Positions 7,244-15,780 of a stretch of 64,000 nt of DNA are shown piece after piece. Position 1 is the first letter of the stretch, and each line of letters starts with the position of its first letter. The notes beneath the pieces were generated by a model that saw only the letters and a list, made by a program, of their open reading frames with translations, did no database searches and was not told where the DNA came from. Origin of the DNA: Pollutimonas harenae (GTDB lineage: Bacteria; Pseudomonadota; Gammaproteobacteria; Burkholderiales; Burkholderiaceae_B); contig NZ_SDQD01000002.1 of assembly GCF_004153685.1 (NCBI RefSeq), positions 1,178,001-1,242,000 on the forward strand. The letters are read 5' to 3'. The position numbers and the translations under genes were made by a program.

Positions 7244-9712
7244 TTAACGGCCTCGACCGGTTTTACCTGTTTGACCTGTTTTGCCGGCCCGACTTGTTTT
7301 ACTCGCTCCAGCCGCCTTGGCACTGCGTTTGGCGGATGCCCTGCGCTGTTGTGACGTGGTGCCCTTTAGTGCGGCGGGTTTGGCCGGGGCCGCCTTCTTG
7401 ACCCGCCTGCCACTAGTCGCTTCAGGTTCTTTGGACGCCTTCAAGGCTTTGAAACCCGTGCCCTTGACCAGGCGAAACTCAATGCGCCTGGCTTCCAGAT
7501 CAACACGTGATACCTGTACCTGGACCGCGTCAGTCAGGCGATAACGTATTCCGGTGCGCTCGCCACGCAGTTCATTCATGGCTTCGTTGTACTGGAAGTA
7601 ATCGGACCCAAGCTCGGACACGTGCACCATACCTTCTACAAATAAGGTGTCGAGGGTTATAAATATACCGAAGCTGGCTACGCCTGTGACCCGGCCACTG
7701 AAAACTTCGCCGACGTGCTCTTTGACAAACCAGCACTTGAGCCATGCTTCAACATCGCGCGAGGCATCGTCGGCACGGCGCTCGCGTGCCGACAAAATCA
7801 GCCCGAGCTTTTCCCACAAAGCGTGTTCGCGCTCGCCCTTGGGTAAGGCGACCGCAGCGGCGACATCGTCGAGCTCTGGAATATAGCGCTTGCCTTTCAA
7901 TACGCCCTTGATTACCCGATGAGTCAGCAAATCGGGATAGCGACGTATGGGCGAAGTGAAATGCGCGTAGTTATCGTAGGACAAACCAAAATGGCCCACT
8001 TGCTCGGGGCTGTAGATGGCTTGCTGCAAGGAGCGCAAGCACATGGTTTGTATGATTTCAAAATCGGGACGTGCCCGTGCTGCCTTGATCAGGCGAGCAT
8101 AGTCGGAAGTGGATGGGTCATCCCCACCTTCGAGCGTCAGACCCAGGTTGCGCAAATAATCGCGCAGCGACTGTAGTTTTTCAGGTGTGGGGCCTTCGTG
8201 CACTCGATAAAGCCCCACACGCTTATTACGTTTCATGAATTCGGCGGCACAAGTATTGGCCGCCAGCATGCATTCTTCAATCAGCTTATGTGCATCGTTG
8301 CGGGTATAAGCTTCTATGCGTTCTATTTTGCCTAGAGGATTGGAAACGATACGAGTCTCGACCGTATCAAAATCAATGGCACCGCGTTTGACTCGCGCCT
8401 GCGCAAATAATTGATATAACTCGTATAGACTCTGTATATGAGGCAATACCGGCCGCATGGCCTGCCCTGCCGGGCCACCCGGCTGCTGCAATGCTGCCCA
8501 GACATCGGTATAAGTAGTACGGGCATGCGAGTGAATGACGGCCTCATAAAACTGATAGGCGGTAATACTGCCTGCCTTGGTGCCACTGGCAGCCACCACC
8601 ATATCGCAAACCAATACCAGCCGGTCCGCGTCGGGGTTCAGCGAACAAATGCCGTTGGACAGGGACTCGGGCAACATGGGAATGACACGGCGCGGAAAAT
8701 ATACACTGGTACCACGGTCGAAGGCATCGTCATCCAGGCCATCGCCAGGCCGCACATAATGGCTGACATCTGCAATGGCAACCAGCAACCGCCATCCTGG
8801 CCTCTTGCGTTTCTCGGTCCCCAGATCAACAGGTGTGCAAAATACGGCATCATCAAAGTCACGCGCGTCTTCGCCATCGATGGTAATGAAGGGCACATCG
8901 CGCAAATCGACTCGGCCTTTGAGTTCAGCCGGTTTAACGGTAGGCGGAATCCTGCTGGCCTGCTGTAGCGCCGCCTCGGAAAATTCATGCGGGACATCGA
9001 ACTTGCGTACGGCAATTTCAATTTCCATGCCCGGATCATCGATTTCGCCCAGCACTTCGATGACGCGGCCCAGTGGCTGCGTATGGCGTGTAGGTTGTTG
9101 CAGGATTTCGATCGACACCACCTGACCATGCTCGGCCCCGCCTGTATCGGACGAAGCAACAATGATGTCGTGCTTGATGCGTTGATCTTCGGGTGCAACG
9201 ATAAATGCGCCACGCTCTTTCAGAAAGCGCCCGACCAGCTTGTTGGTGTGCCGCTCAAGCACTTCAACAATAACGGCCTCGGGCTTGCCGCGGTATTCTC
9301 CGTCGGGCTTGGCCAGCACACGGTCGCCATGTAGCACTTTGAGCATCTCGCGCGGCGACAGGAACAGATCAGGCCCGCCATCGTCACGCAACAGAAAACC
9401 AAAGCCATCGCGGTGGCCCTGCACTTTTCCGGCAATGAAATCGAGCTTGGTGTTCAGGAGCAATTGCCCCTGCGCATTGAAAAAGGCCTGGCCATCGCGC
9501 TCCATGGCCTTCAGGCGCCGATCGAATCCTATCGATTCGGGCGAAATGCCCAGCACTTTAGCCAAGGCCTCGGGTGTAATGGGCGCCGGATTGGCGCGCA
9601 AGTACTGCAAAATGACTTCGCGGCTGGGCACTTCTGGATCGAAATCCGGTGGCAACGCATGCCTGGAGTCAGTTTCGTTGTTATTTGTGTCTTTTTTAGA
9701 TCGTTTGATCAA
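7244..9712 (-). CDS. rnr: Ribonuclease R
   Basis: An 822-residue 3'-5' exoribonuclease of the RNB family that degrades structured RNA. Domain order is an N-terminal helix-turn-helix (about 27-90), two cold-shock domains (about 95-250), the RNB catalytic domain whose metal-binding [10 protein letters not shown] lies at 279-288, an S1 domain ([20 protein letters not shown], about 685-765), and a long Lys/Ala/Thr-rich basic tail. The HTH domain and basic tail distinguish RNase R from RNase II, and the length is normal for the family. It is the first gene of an rnr-rlmB-PLP-enzyme run. A GAGGCC/GGCCTC hairpin overlaps its stop codon. Confidence 0.96.
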   Translation of the reverse strand: MIKRSKKDTNNNETDSRHALPPDFDPEVPSREVILQYLRANPAPITPEALAKVLGISPESIGFDRRLKAMERDGQAFFNAQGQLLLNTKLDFIAGKVQGHRDGFGFLLRDDGGPDLFLSPREMLKVLHGDRVLAKPDGEYRGKPEAVIVEVLERHTNKLVGRFLKERGAFIVAPEDQRIKHDIIVASSDTGGAEHGQVVSIEILQQPTRHTQPLGRVIEVLGEIDDPGMEIEIAVRKFDVPHEFSEAALQQASRIPPTVKPAELKGRVDLRDVPFITIDGEDARDFDDAVFCTPVDLGTEKRKRPGWRLLVAIADVSHYVRPGDGLDDDAFDRGTSVYFPRRVIPMLPESLSNGICSLNPDADRLVLVCDMVVAASGTKAGSITAYQFYEAVIHSHARTTYTDVWAALQQPGGPAGQAMRPVLPHIQSLYELYQLFAQARVKRGAIDFDTVETRIVSNPLGKIERIEAYTRNDAHKLIEECMLAANTCAAEFMKRNKRVGLYRVHEGPTPEKLQSLRDYLRNLGLTLEGGDDPSTSDYARLIKAARARPDFEIIQTMCLRSLQQAIYSPEQVGHFGLSYDNYAHFTSPIRRYPDLLTHRVIKGVLKGKRYIPELDDVAAAVALPKGEREHALWEKLGLILSARERRADDASRDVEAWLKCWFVKEHVGEVFSGRVTGVASFGIFITLDTLFVEGMVHVSELGSDYFQYNEAMNELRGERTGIRYRLTDAVQVQVSRVDLEARRIEFRLVKGTGFKALKASKEPEATSGRRVKKAAPAKPAALKGTTSQQRRASAKRSAKAAGASKTSRAGKTGQTGKTGRGR

Positions 9713-9819
9713 AGGTGATTTCCATTTATTTAAAATTTCCGTTATACTTTGCGCCTCTTAAAGATGTTGTGCAAAACGCAAGACGCAGAAATACGGTAAA
9801 GCGCTAGCATACACTTTAT

Positions 9820-9904
9820 GCCCAGGTGGCGGAATTGGTAGACGCGCATGGTTCAGGTCCATGTGCCGCAAGGTGTGGAGGTTCGAGTCCTCTCCTGGGC
9901 ACCA
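9820..9904 (+). tRNA. tRNA-Leu (anticodon CAG)
   Basis: 85 nt including encoded CCA. Acceptor arms GCCCAGG/CCTGGGC, D-arm GGCGGAATTGGTAGACGC, anticodon loop TTCAGGT (CAG) closed by CATGG/CCATG, a class II variable arm (TGCCGCAAGGTGT) and T-arm GGTTCGAGTCC. It is divergent from rnr. Confidence 0.97.
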
Positions 9905-9919
9905 TCTATATTAAGGCAG

Positions 9920-9954
9920 AAACCCCATTAATCTTTGATTTGTGGGGTTTTTTG
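9920..9954 (+). terminator. Terminator of tRNA-Leu
   Basis: AAACCCCA / TGGGGTTT stem with a 15-nt loop, followed by a T-run, 15 bp after the tRNA. Confidence 0.8.
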
Positions 9955-10027
9955 TTGTGCAGCCCGCCCTGAAGGCAAGGACACGCGTGGCATAATCACC
10001 ACGTCCCCTTCCACCATTAGGCTCCCC

Positions 10028-10246
10028 ATGAAGCGTAACTTCAGCTTTCATGACCTGCGAATTTTCCACACTGTCATTAGTGAAGGCGGCACACGTCAGG
10101 CATCACGCAGCCTGCACTTGTCACAGCCCGCCATCATTAAAGCTGTGCAAGCCACAGGAACGACTGATGGCGACGCCATAATGGATTGGCTGCGGAACAA
10201 CACAATTCAGGACTTTTTCCTACAGGAAGGTAAATTACGTCAGTAA
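10028..10246 (+). pseudogene. Chimeric remnant: LysR HTH fused to the C-terminus of an ABC branched-chain-amino-acid-type binding protein
   Basis: The frame from the ATG at 10028 encodes 72 residues. Residues 1-41 are a recognisable LysR winged-HTH start (FHDLRIFHTVISEGGTRQASRSLHLSQPA). They switch abruptly at AVQ into ATGTTDGDAIMDWLRNN and a DFF..GK.R ending. That ending is what one expects at the C-terminus of Leu/Ile/Val-type periplasmic binding proteins (AGTTDxDAV...NDFF...G.IR). Neither half is functional alone: the effector domain and the whole ligand-binding body are missing. KAVQ-like sequence is plausible in both parents, so a deletion through short homology near 10150 is a likely origin. 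It lies just downstream of tRNA-Leu. Family assignment of the second half is by eye. Confidence 0.65.
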
Positions 10247-10267
10247 GCTGGTCAACAAGTAAACGAT

Positions 10268-10702
10268 TCAAGCAGTGAGCGCATGCCGCATGGTTATGTG
10301 CTCAATGCCAGCATCCATATACACAGCACCTTCAGGCACAAAACCATGACGGATGTAAAAATCCTGCGCATGCAGTTGTGCCGACAAGACCACTTCCATG
10401 CATTGCCTGCCGCGCGCTTGGTCAACAAGCGTACGCAGCAGCATGGAACCCACACCTAAGCTGCGGCAATCGGCCCGCACTGCCATTCGACCTATATGGC
10501 CATCAGGCAACAAGCGACCCGTTCCTATAGGCCTGCCATGCTCGTCGTAGGCCACTGCGTGCAGGCTGCGCTGATCGTTGTCATCCATTTCGAGCTCGAT
10601 CGGAACATTCTGCTCTTGCACAAACACGGTATGACGTATCGCAGCCGCATCGGCCTTGCAGGCACTCCAGTCACCTACAACGATGTTGATATTCTTGTTC
10701 AC
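10268..10702 (-). CDS. GNAT-family N-acetyltransferase
   Basis: About 144 residues from a GTG at 10700-10702. That start is preferred over upstream ATGs because GGAG lies 7 nt before it, and the protein then begins at the first GNAT strand. The acetyl-CoA site is seen in GRMAVRADCRSLGVGSMLL (the R/Q-x-x-G-x-G/A loop region). HTVFVQEQNVP and the C-terminal FYIRHGFVPEG match the YjdJ/ElaA-like subgroup, where a Phe-x-x-Glu-Q motif near the N-terminus is typical. The acceptor substrate is unknown. It is convergent with the chimeric remnant and downstream of the guanidinium exporter. Confidence 0.85.
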   Translation of the reverse strand: MNKNINIVVGDWSACKADAAAIRHTVFVQEQNVPIELEMDDNDQRSLHAVAYDEHGRPIGTGRLLPDGHIGRMAVRADCRSLGVGSMLLRTLVDQARGRQCMEVVLSAQLHAQDFYIRHGFVPEGAVYMDAGIEHITMRHALTA

Positions 10703-10782
10703 GTATAGACTCCGGTAGATCTGAGCCGGCGGCATACCCAAAACACATTGCCTGCTGCCTCGCACAGCTCTATAGAATTGGT

Positions 10783-11109
10783 TCAGCCAGCCAGTTTCAG
10801 GCCGACAATGCCCAGCACAATAAAACCGACGCTGACTAAACGAGGAATACTGAACGACTCATCCAACATGACAATGCCCAATATAACCGTGCCCACGGCT
10901 CCTACGCCTACCCATACAGCATAAGCCGAACCCACAGGCAGCTGCTTCATGGCCATGCCCAGCATACCCATGCTGATCACCATGGACACAATCGTCCCTA
11001 CAGATGGCCATAAGCGAGTAAAACCTTCGGTGTACTTCAGACCAATGGCCCAACCCACTTCAAACAAACCAGCAATGATCAATACCAGCCAGGACATGGA
11101 TGACGACAT
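10783..11109 (-). CDS. gdx: SMR-family guanidinium exporter (SugE/Gdx)
   Basis: A 108-residue four-helix small multidrug resistance protein, normal family length. The essential membrane Glu lies in helix 1 ([17 protein letters not shown]), and the Gdx/SugE subtype is indicated by this helix and by [16 protein letters not shown] in helix 3. Gdx proteins are proton-coupled antiporters exporting guanidinium. Here the functional call is strengthened by an upstream guanidine-II riboswitch, which argues against a generic quaternary-ammonium pump such as EmrE. The ATG has GGAG 8 nt upstream. The alternative symbol is sugE. Confidence 0.92.
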   Translation of the reverse strand: MSSSMSWLVLIIAGLFEVGWAIGLKYTEGFTRLWPSVGTIVSMVISMGMLGMAMKQLPVGSAYAVWVGVGAVGTVILGIVMLDESFSIPRLVSVGFIVLGIVGLKLAG

Positions 11110-11125
11110 AATGCATACTCCGGAA

Positions 11126-11185
11126 AGGGGTCGTCCCCTGGAATGAGTGCACCCCGAGCGCTCGAAGCGGCAAGGTCGTCCTTGC
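11126..11185 (-). promoter_or_regulatory. Guanidine-II (mini-ykkC) riboswitch upstream of gdx
   Basis: On the transcript strand there are two perfect hairpins, each with an ACGA tetraloop: GCAAGG-ACGA-CCTTGC (11185-11170) and AGGGG-ACGA-CCCCT (11139-11126), about 30 nt apart. Two ACGR-loop hairpins directly before the ribosome-binding site define the mini-ykkC/guanidine-II class. The gdx Shine-Dalgarno GGAG follows the second hairpin immediately. This fits the known translational mechanism, in which guanidinium-stabilised loop-loop pairing frees the SD. Confidence 0.9.
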
Positions 11186-11267
11186 TGTTAACAAGGAAGC
11201 CATTTTACTATCACCACCAGCATCACCATAACCAGCATCCGCAAGCAACCGTAACAACGGAAAGAAT

Positions 11268-12953
11268 ATGAATCAGCTACTTAGCCGTTACACCGTCTTT
11301 TATATCGCCATTGCTGGCACTGTGCTCTTCACAGTTCTCGGCCTGGCATTCAATATCTGGTGGCTGGTGCCAGCGTTGGTCATGGCGGGCCTGACAGCCC
11401 TGGGGTGCTACGACCTACAACAAACACGCCATGCTGTTCGTCGGAACTACCCGGTTATCGGTAATTTACGTTTTTTCTTTGAATCGATACGTCCTGAAAT
11501 GCGGCAATATTTCATAGAGGACGACACTACTGAATTACCGTTTTCACGGGTTGATCGCTCGCTGGTATATCAACGCGCAAAGCGGCAGGAAGACAAACGC
11601 CCCTTCGGCACCCAGGGCGATGTGTACCGTAGCGATTACGAATGGATCAACCATTCCATGACGCCTACCCACCCCAACCCCAAAGAGTTCCGCATCACGG
11701 TTGGCGGACCTGACTGCACACAACCCTATTCCTTGTCGGCATTCAATATTTCCGCCATGAGCTTCGGGGCACTCTCAGCCAATGCGGTGCGGGCATTGAA
11801 CAAAGGTGCTGCCAAAGGCGGTTTTGCCCACGACACTGGCGAGGGCGGCATCAGCCGCTACCACCTTGAGCACCAGGGCGACCTGATCTGGAATATCGGT
11901 TCAGGCTATTTCGGCTGTAACGACGATAAAGGCAACTTTTCAGAAGAGCGCTTTGCCGAACGTGCCACACAGGACAGTGTCAAAATGATAGAAATCAAGC
12001 TATCACAAGGCGCCAAACCGGGGCACGGCGGCATTCTTCCCGGCGCAAAAGTTACCCTGGAAATTGCCGAGGCACGCGGCGTACCGGTAGGTGTGGACTG
12101 CAACTCACCGAGCCAGCACAGTGCTTTCAGCACCCCTGTTGAGCTTATGCACTTCGTAGCCCGCCTGCGTGAATTATCCGGCGGCAAACCAGTTGGATTC
12201 AAACTGTGCATAGGCCACCCCTGGGAGTGGTTTGCCATCGCCAAGGCCATGCTGCATACCGGCATCACGCCCGACTTCATTGTTGTGGACGGCGCCGAAG
12301 GCGGTACTGGCGCCGCCCCCATTGAATTTGTTGATCATGTAGGTACGCCGCTGCAAGAAGGGCTACGCCTGGTGCACAACACACTGGTAGGCATAGGACT
12401 ACGTGAGCACATCAAATTGGGCGTATCGGGCAAAATTATCACCGCATTCCACATGGCCCGCGCCATGGCGCTGGGTGCCGACTGGTGCAACAGTGCACGA
12501 GGCTTCATGTTTGCCATCGGCTGCATCCAGGCTCAAGCCTGTCATACAGGGAAATGCCCTACCGGCGTTACCACGCAAGACCCAAAACGGCAGGCGGCCT
12601 TGCATGTACCCGATAAAGCAGAACGGGTTGCCGGTTTTCACCAGAACACGCTCAAGGCCCTGGCTGAACTACTTGGCGCTGCCGGTGTGCAGCATCCGGG
12701 CGAACTACGCCCTCATCATATTGCGCGTCGGATATCAAACGGAGAAGTCCGCGTGCTGTCGGCGCTTTTTCCTGACCTGGAAAAAGGCGAGCTACTGGAA
12801 GGTAAGTTTCGCAATACGATCTTCAGAACCGCCTGGCCCATGGCACAAGCCGAGTCGTTTGCTCCGCTATACAGCTTGAGTGCTGCCTTGTCGGGCAACA
12901 CAAACAGCCCGTTGCCTGAAGGGGCCAGCCAAGCCGACAAGCCTGAAGCATAA
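11268..12953 (+). CDS. FMN-binding glutamate-synthase-domain protein with N-terminal membrane helices
   Basis: 561 residues. Two hydrophobic helices (about 9-45) precede a GltB-type FMN/TIM-barrel domain. Recognisable segments are the phosphate-binding and FMN region (ISAMSFGALSANAVRALNKGA), KPGHGGILPGAKV, the GAEGGTGAAP loop, and the Cys-rich CHTGKCPTGVTTQDP near the Fe-S site of glutamate synthases. The amidotransferase domain of full GltB is absent. Such stand-alone membrane-anchored proteins are common in proteobacteria and their reaction is not established; they may be FMN oxidoreductases. It is not part of a gltBD operon here. The protein ends about 90 bp before a run of hairpins. Confidence 0.85.
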   Translation: MNQLLSRYTVFYIAIAGTVLFTVLGLAFNIWWLVPALVMAGLTALGCYDLQQTRHAVRRNYPVIGNLRFFFESIRPEMRQYFIEDDTTELPFSRVDRSLVYQRAKRQEDKRPFGTQGDVYRSDYEWINHSMTPTHPNPKEFRITVGGPDCTQPYSLSAFNISAMSFGALSANAVRALNKGAAKGGFAHDTGEGGISRYHLEHQGDLIWNIGSGYFGCNDDKGNFSEERFAERATQDSVKMIEIKLSQGAKPGHGGILPGAKVTLEIAEARGVPVGVDCNSPSQHSAFSTPVELMHFVARLRELSGGKPVGFKLCIGHPWEWFAIAKAMLHTGITPDFIVVDGAEGGTGAAPIEFVDHVGTPLQEGLRLVHNTLVGIGLREHIKLGVSGKIITAFHMARAMALGADWCNSARGFMFAIGCIQAQACHTGKCPTGVTTQDPKRQAALHVPDKAERVAGFHQNTLKALAELLGAAGVQHPGELRPHHIARRISNGEVRVLSALFPDLEKGELLEGKFRNTIFRTAWPMAQAESFAPLYSLSAALSGNTNSPLPEGASQADKPEA

Positions 12954-13039
12954 CGAATCATGTTAATGGATATGGAGCATAAAGTATTCGGTATTTTCCC
13001 CAGCTTGTTTCCGGTTTCTGTTAGCTCTATCGTTAAGTC

Positions 13040-13147
13040 ACTGCCTGATGGCAGTAGCGGCTTACCTTCCTTGGTAGCCATACAGCACAGCGCCAATGCT
13101 GTGCTTACTGCCAAAACGGCAGTAGGGCCCCGCCAAAAGGCGGGGCC
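13040..13147 (+). ncRNA. Five tandem stem-loops downstream of the glutamate-synthase-like gene (candidate structured RNA / 3'UTR)
   Basis: In order: ACTGCC-TGAT-GGCAGT (13040-13055); GGCTTACC...GGTAGCC with a bulge (13059-13079); GCACAGC...GCTGTGC (13085-13104); ACTGCC-AAAAC-GGCAGT (13107-13123); GGCCCCGCC-AAAA-GGCGGGGCC (13126-13147). The first and fourth have identical arms, so alternative long-range pairings are possible. No coding frame with family features covers it. It could be a structured 3'UTR or an sRNA ending at the final terminator; this is inferred from structure only. Confidence 0.45.
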
Positions 13148-13156
13148 TTCGTTTTT
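13126..13156 (+). terminator. Strong rho-independent terminator
   Basis: Perfect 9-bp GC stem GGCCCCGCC/GGCGGGGCC with an AAAA loop, followed by TTCGTTTTT. Confidence 0.93.
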
Positions 13157-13217
13157 CTGCCACGATCATCTCACTGGCTACACAAGCATAAAAAAATATG
13201 CTAAAGTCTCGTGCTTT

Positions 13218-13294
13218 GGCGCATTAGCTCAGCCGGTTAGAGCGACGGAATCATAATCCGCAGGTCCCCTGTTCGAATCAGGGATGCGCCACCA
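13218..13294 (+). tRNA. tRNA-Met (anticodon CAT)
   Basis: 77 nt with encoded CCA. Acceptor GGCGCAT/ATGCGCC, D-arm AGCTCAGCCGGTTAGAGC, anticodon loop ATCATAA (CAT) and T-loop TGTTCGAATCA. Elongator Met is most likely. A CAT tRNA read as Ile2 after lysidine modification cannot be excluded without identity-element analysis. Confidence 0.93.
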
Positions 13295-13321
13295 GGAATA
13301 TCTATTTAGTATCAAGCCTTT

Positions 13322-13357
13322 ACGCCAGCCTTTTACCGGGTTGGCGTTTTTGTTTTT
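13322..13357 (+). terminator. Terminator downstream of tRNA-Met
   Basis: ACGCCA...TGGCGT stem (extended imperfectly by GCC/GGG) followed by TTTTTGTTTTTG. It ends the tRNA transcript before the oppositely oriented sdhB. Confidence 0.75.
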
Positions 13358-13531
13358 GAGGCTATCCGTCAACCAAGTGTCAACGCAAAAATTGGGTTCA
13401 GCGTTTTTGCAGCTTCCAAGTGGTCCGGTACAAGGTGGGTACAGCGCTAGTCTTCCCTGATTTAGCCCTTCGCCTTTAGCGAGCGACTGTTGCATGATGC
13501 AAATCATGCCATGTTGCGGATTAAATGCCAC

Positions 13532-14311
13532 TCACACTGTCCGGTTGATCATCAATTGCTTGATCTCGGAGATTGCTTTGGCAGGATTTAGCCCTTTCGG
13601 GCAGGTATTGGTGCAATTCATAATTGTGTGGCAACGGTAGAGCTTAAATGGATCCTCTAGGTCGTCCAGCCGTTCGCCGGTCGCTTCGTCACGTGAATCA
13701 GCGATCCATCGGTAAGCCTGCAGCAATACCATAGGACCGAGGAAGCGATCAGGATTCCACCAGGAACTTGGGCAGGCTGTGGTGCAGCATGCACACAGGA
13801 TACACTCGTACAGGCCATCCAGTTTTTCTCTATCCTCGGGCGATTGCAGACGTTCGCGCGTACCGGGCACGCTCTTGGTCTGCACCCATGGTTTGATCGA
13901 CGCATATTGAGCGTATAGATGGGTGAGATCAGACACCAGATCCTTGACCACCGGCATGTGCGGCAACGGGTACACGCTGACAACGCCCTGTGGAAGCTCA
14001 TCCAGACCCTTAGTACAGGCCAGGGTATTTTCACCATCGATATTCATCGCGCACGATCCGCACACGCCTTCGCGGCACGAACGACGCAGCGTAAGCGTCG
14101 GATCAATCTCGTTCTTGATCTTGAGCAGGATATCCAGAACCATAGTGGAACCCGCAACATCGACTTCGTACGTATCCACGCGCGGATTGCCGCCCACATC
14201 AGGGTCCCAGCGGTAGACGCGGAAACTGCGCGCATTCTTTGCACCCGGCATGGCGGCGTGATGATTGCCCTTTTGTATTCTGGACATTTTTGGCAAGGTA
14301 AATTCAGCCAT
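13532..14311 (-). CDS. sdhB: Succinate dehydrogenase / fumarate reductase iron-sulfur subunit, alphaproteobacterial type
   Basis: 259 residues, full family length. The [2Fe-2S] ferredoxin-like domain carries [16 protein letters not shown] and a further Cys (LACTKG). The C-terminal domain has [16 protein letters not shown] and [17 protein letters not shown] for the [4Fe-4S] and [3Fe-4S] clusters. The sequence around [16 protein letters not shown] and [13 protein letters not shown] resembles alphaproteobacterial/mitochondrial SdhB more than the usual betaproteobacterial enzyme (which I recall as ...[26 protein letters not shown]...). It sits beside a truncated sdhA with no sdhC/sdhD, so it is probably not part of a working complex here. 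Its frame is intact, so it could still be expressed. Confidence 0.85.
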   Translation of the reverse strand: MAEFTLPKMSRIQKGNHHAAMPGAKNARSFRVYRWDPDVGGNPRVDTYEVDVAGSTMVLDILLKIKNEIDPTLTLRRSCREGVCGSCAMNIDGENTLACTKGLDELPQGVVSVYPLPHMPVVKDLVSDLTHLYAQYASIKPWVQTKSVPGTRERLQSPEDREKLDGLYECILCACCTTACPSSWWNPDRFLGPMVLLQAYRWIADSRDEATGERLDDLEDPFKLYRCHTIMNCTNTCPKGLNPAKAISEIKQLMINRTV

Positions 14312-14378
14312 GTTTTATTCCTCACATTCGATGATCTGCAAGCGTCGAGGCGCGTAGCTTCCGTCTCGCAAACACGCG

Positions 14379-14825
14379 TTAATAAACGCGCTTGGCGGGC
14401 GGGACGGATTCCACCTCGTCGGTCAATGTGTTCGAGTGGACGGTCCGGTGGTCAAATGAACAGACACCTTTGTCGTCCACGGTGACCAGCGTGTGCTTCA
14501 TCCAGTTCACGTCGTCGCGCTCGGGGAAATCCTCACGCGCGTGTCCACCGCGGGTTTCGGTACGCTGTGCCGCCGAATGCATGGTGCCGACCGCCTGACT
14601 CAGCAAATTGTCCAGCTCAAAGGTTTCGATGAGGTCGCTGTTCCAGACCAACGAGCGGTCAGTGACATGAATATCGGCAAATTGAGCGTTAATCTCGTCG
14701 ATCTTTCTACAACCTTGCTCAAGCGTCTCGGCGGTCCGAAACACTGCGGCGTCTGCCTGCATAGTCTTTTGCATCTGCAGGCGCAACTGCGCGGTTGGCG
14801 TGTCCATGGGGTTTGTGTATAGCAA
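14379..14825 (-). pseudogene. sdhA: C-terminal fragment of succinate dehydrogenase flavoprotein
   Basis: Only about 142 residues remain of a protein normally near 590. From DTPTAQLRLQMQKTMQADAAVF to ESVPPAKRVY it matches the SdhA C-terminal helical domain, including the RGGHAREDFPERDD segment with its catalytic/succinate-site neighbours. The FAD-binding domain is absent. Three codons upstream of the first possible start there is an in-frame stop, so the break is sharp. It precedes sdhB by 67 bp in the normal sdhAB order. The remnant looks like the end of a deleted or partly transferred sdhCDAB operon of alphaproteobacterial type. Confidence 0.8.
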
Positions 14826-15270
14826 AACCCGATTTCAGCCTAGCCGGTTACGGATGCACCCTCTGTATCGAGGTACTGCAAAGCATCTGCCGCAAGTGAA
14901 TACCTAACTTTTCGCTAACCCATTAGAAACGGGCGACGAAGGCAATACGCGCGGATTTCGCTTACTCAGGCGTCCTTCGGCTACCTGACGACAAGTATGT
15001 ATTAGCGCAGCATCATTTCATGTAATGCCTGTGTGGTGCTCTATCAACCGCATCGTCGGGGGCCGGCTGATGCAGCATGGTGGACGAGGCGAGTATGGGC
15101 TCATTCTGCACAAGCGAGCCGCCCGCATGGATCTCTCGCAGGCCTCAAGACACGTCTAAGTGCTGAAAGTGCTAATTAAGACTTTGCTATGATATTCTGA
15201 TCCGGCAGCACAGCAGGTTATTTATCCGGCTGCGGCCTGCCTTCTGGACATTTGCTCAATAACCATTGGA
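14826..15270. other. Gene-poor stretch between the sdhA remnant and the CBS protein
   Basis: About 445 bp with no frame showing family features. It probably contains the junction scar of the lost sdhA/C/D genes. An AT-rich TATGATATTCT motif near 15187 could be a -10 region for the CBS gene. Confidence 0.4.
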
Positions 15271-15726
15271 ATGGAAATCATGACGCTGATTACCGCCATG
15301 CTCCCTATCGCCCGTAGACGACTTGTGACCCTTGATATGGTCGCCCCGGTGACCGAAGCAGCAAAGCTCTTGAGTGCTCCTAATACGAACCTCGTCATTG
15401 CCTGTGATTCTGGCGGTCTAATGGCGGGCGTGCTGACCAAAGCTGACATCGTCAACCAAATTAGCCACTGCACAGGATGTGGCTGTGTCACTGCCATTGC
15501 CGACATTATGACCCGCGACATTATAAAGTGCTGCCCGGAAGATAAATTACGAGACATATGGGAGGTCATGAAAAACAAAGCATTAAGGCAGATTCCGATT
15601 AGCGACAGCCACTCACGCCCGGTAGGTTTGCTTGATGCCAGCGACGCATTGCAAGTGCTTTTAAAAGAAGTCGAATACGAAGAAGATTTGCTGCGCGATT
15701 ACGTGATGGGCATTGGTTACCACTAA
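15271..15726 (+). CDS. CBS-domain-pair protein
   Basis: 151 residues made almost entirely of two CBS motifs. The first runs about residues 14-72 (LDMVAPVTEAAKLLSAPNTN...GVLTKADIV) and the second about 76-135 (IADIMTRDIIKCCPEDKLRDI...ALRQIPISDSHSRPVGLLDASDAL). Paired CBS motifs form a Bateman module that usually senses adenosine nucleotides. A Cys-rich HCTGCGC between the motifs is unusual and could add redox or metal sensitivity; that is speculation. No catalytic domain or obvious partner lies nearby. A second ATG three codons in is an alternative start. Confidence 0.85.
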   Translation: MEIMTLITAMLPIARRRLVTLDMVAPVTEAAKLLSAPNTNLVIACDSGGLMAGVLTKADIVNQISHCTGCGCVTAIADIMTRDIIKCCPEDKLRDIWEVMKNKALRQIPISDSHSRPVGLLDASDALQVLLKEVEYEEDLLRDYVMGIGYH

Positions 15727-15780
15727 CCGGCGCAGGTAAGACCGTGATGGCCGTCTCTAGAACGATAGCGAGCCCGAAAC

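Noticed and set aside
13229-13531. 100-codon minus-strand frame across tRNA-Met
   Set aside because: It is the antisense of the tRNA plus its terminator. A sequence like NRGPADYDSVALTG is a familiar artefact of translating tRNA genes.
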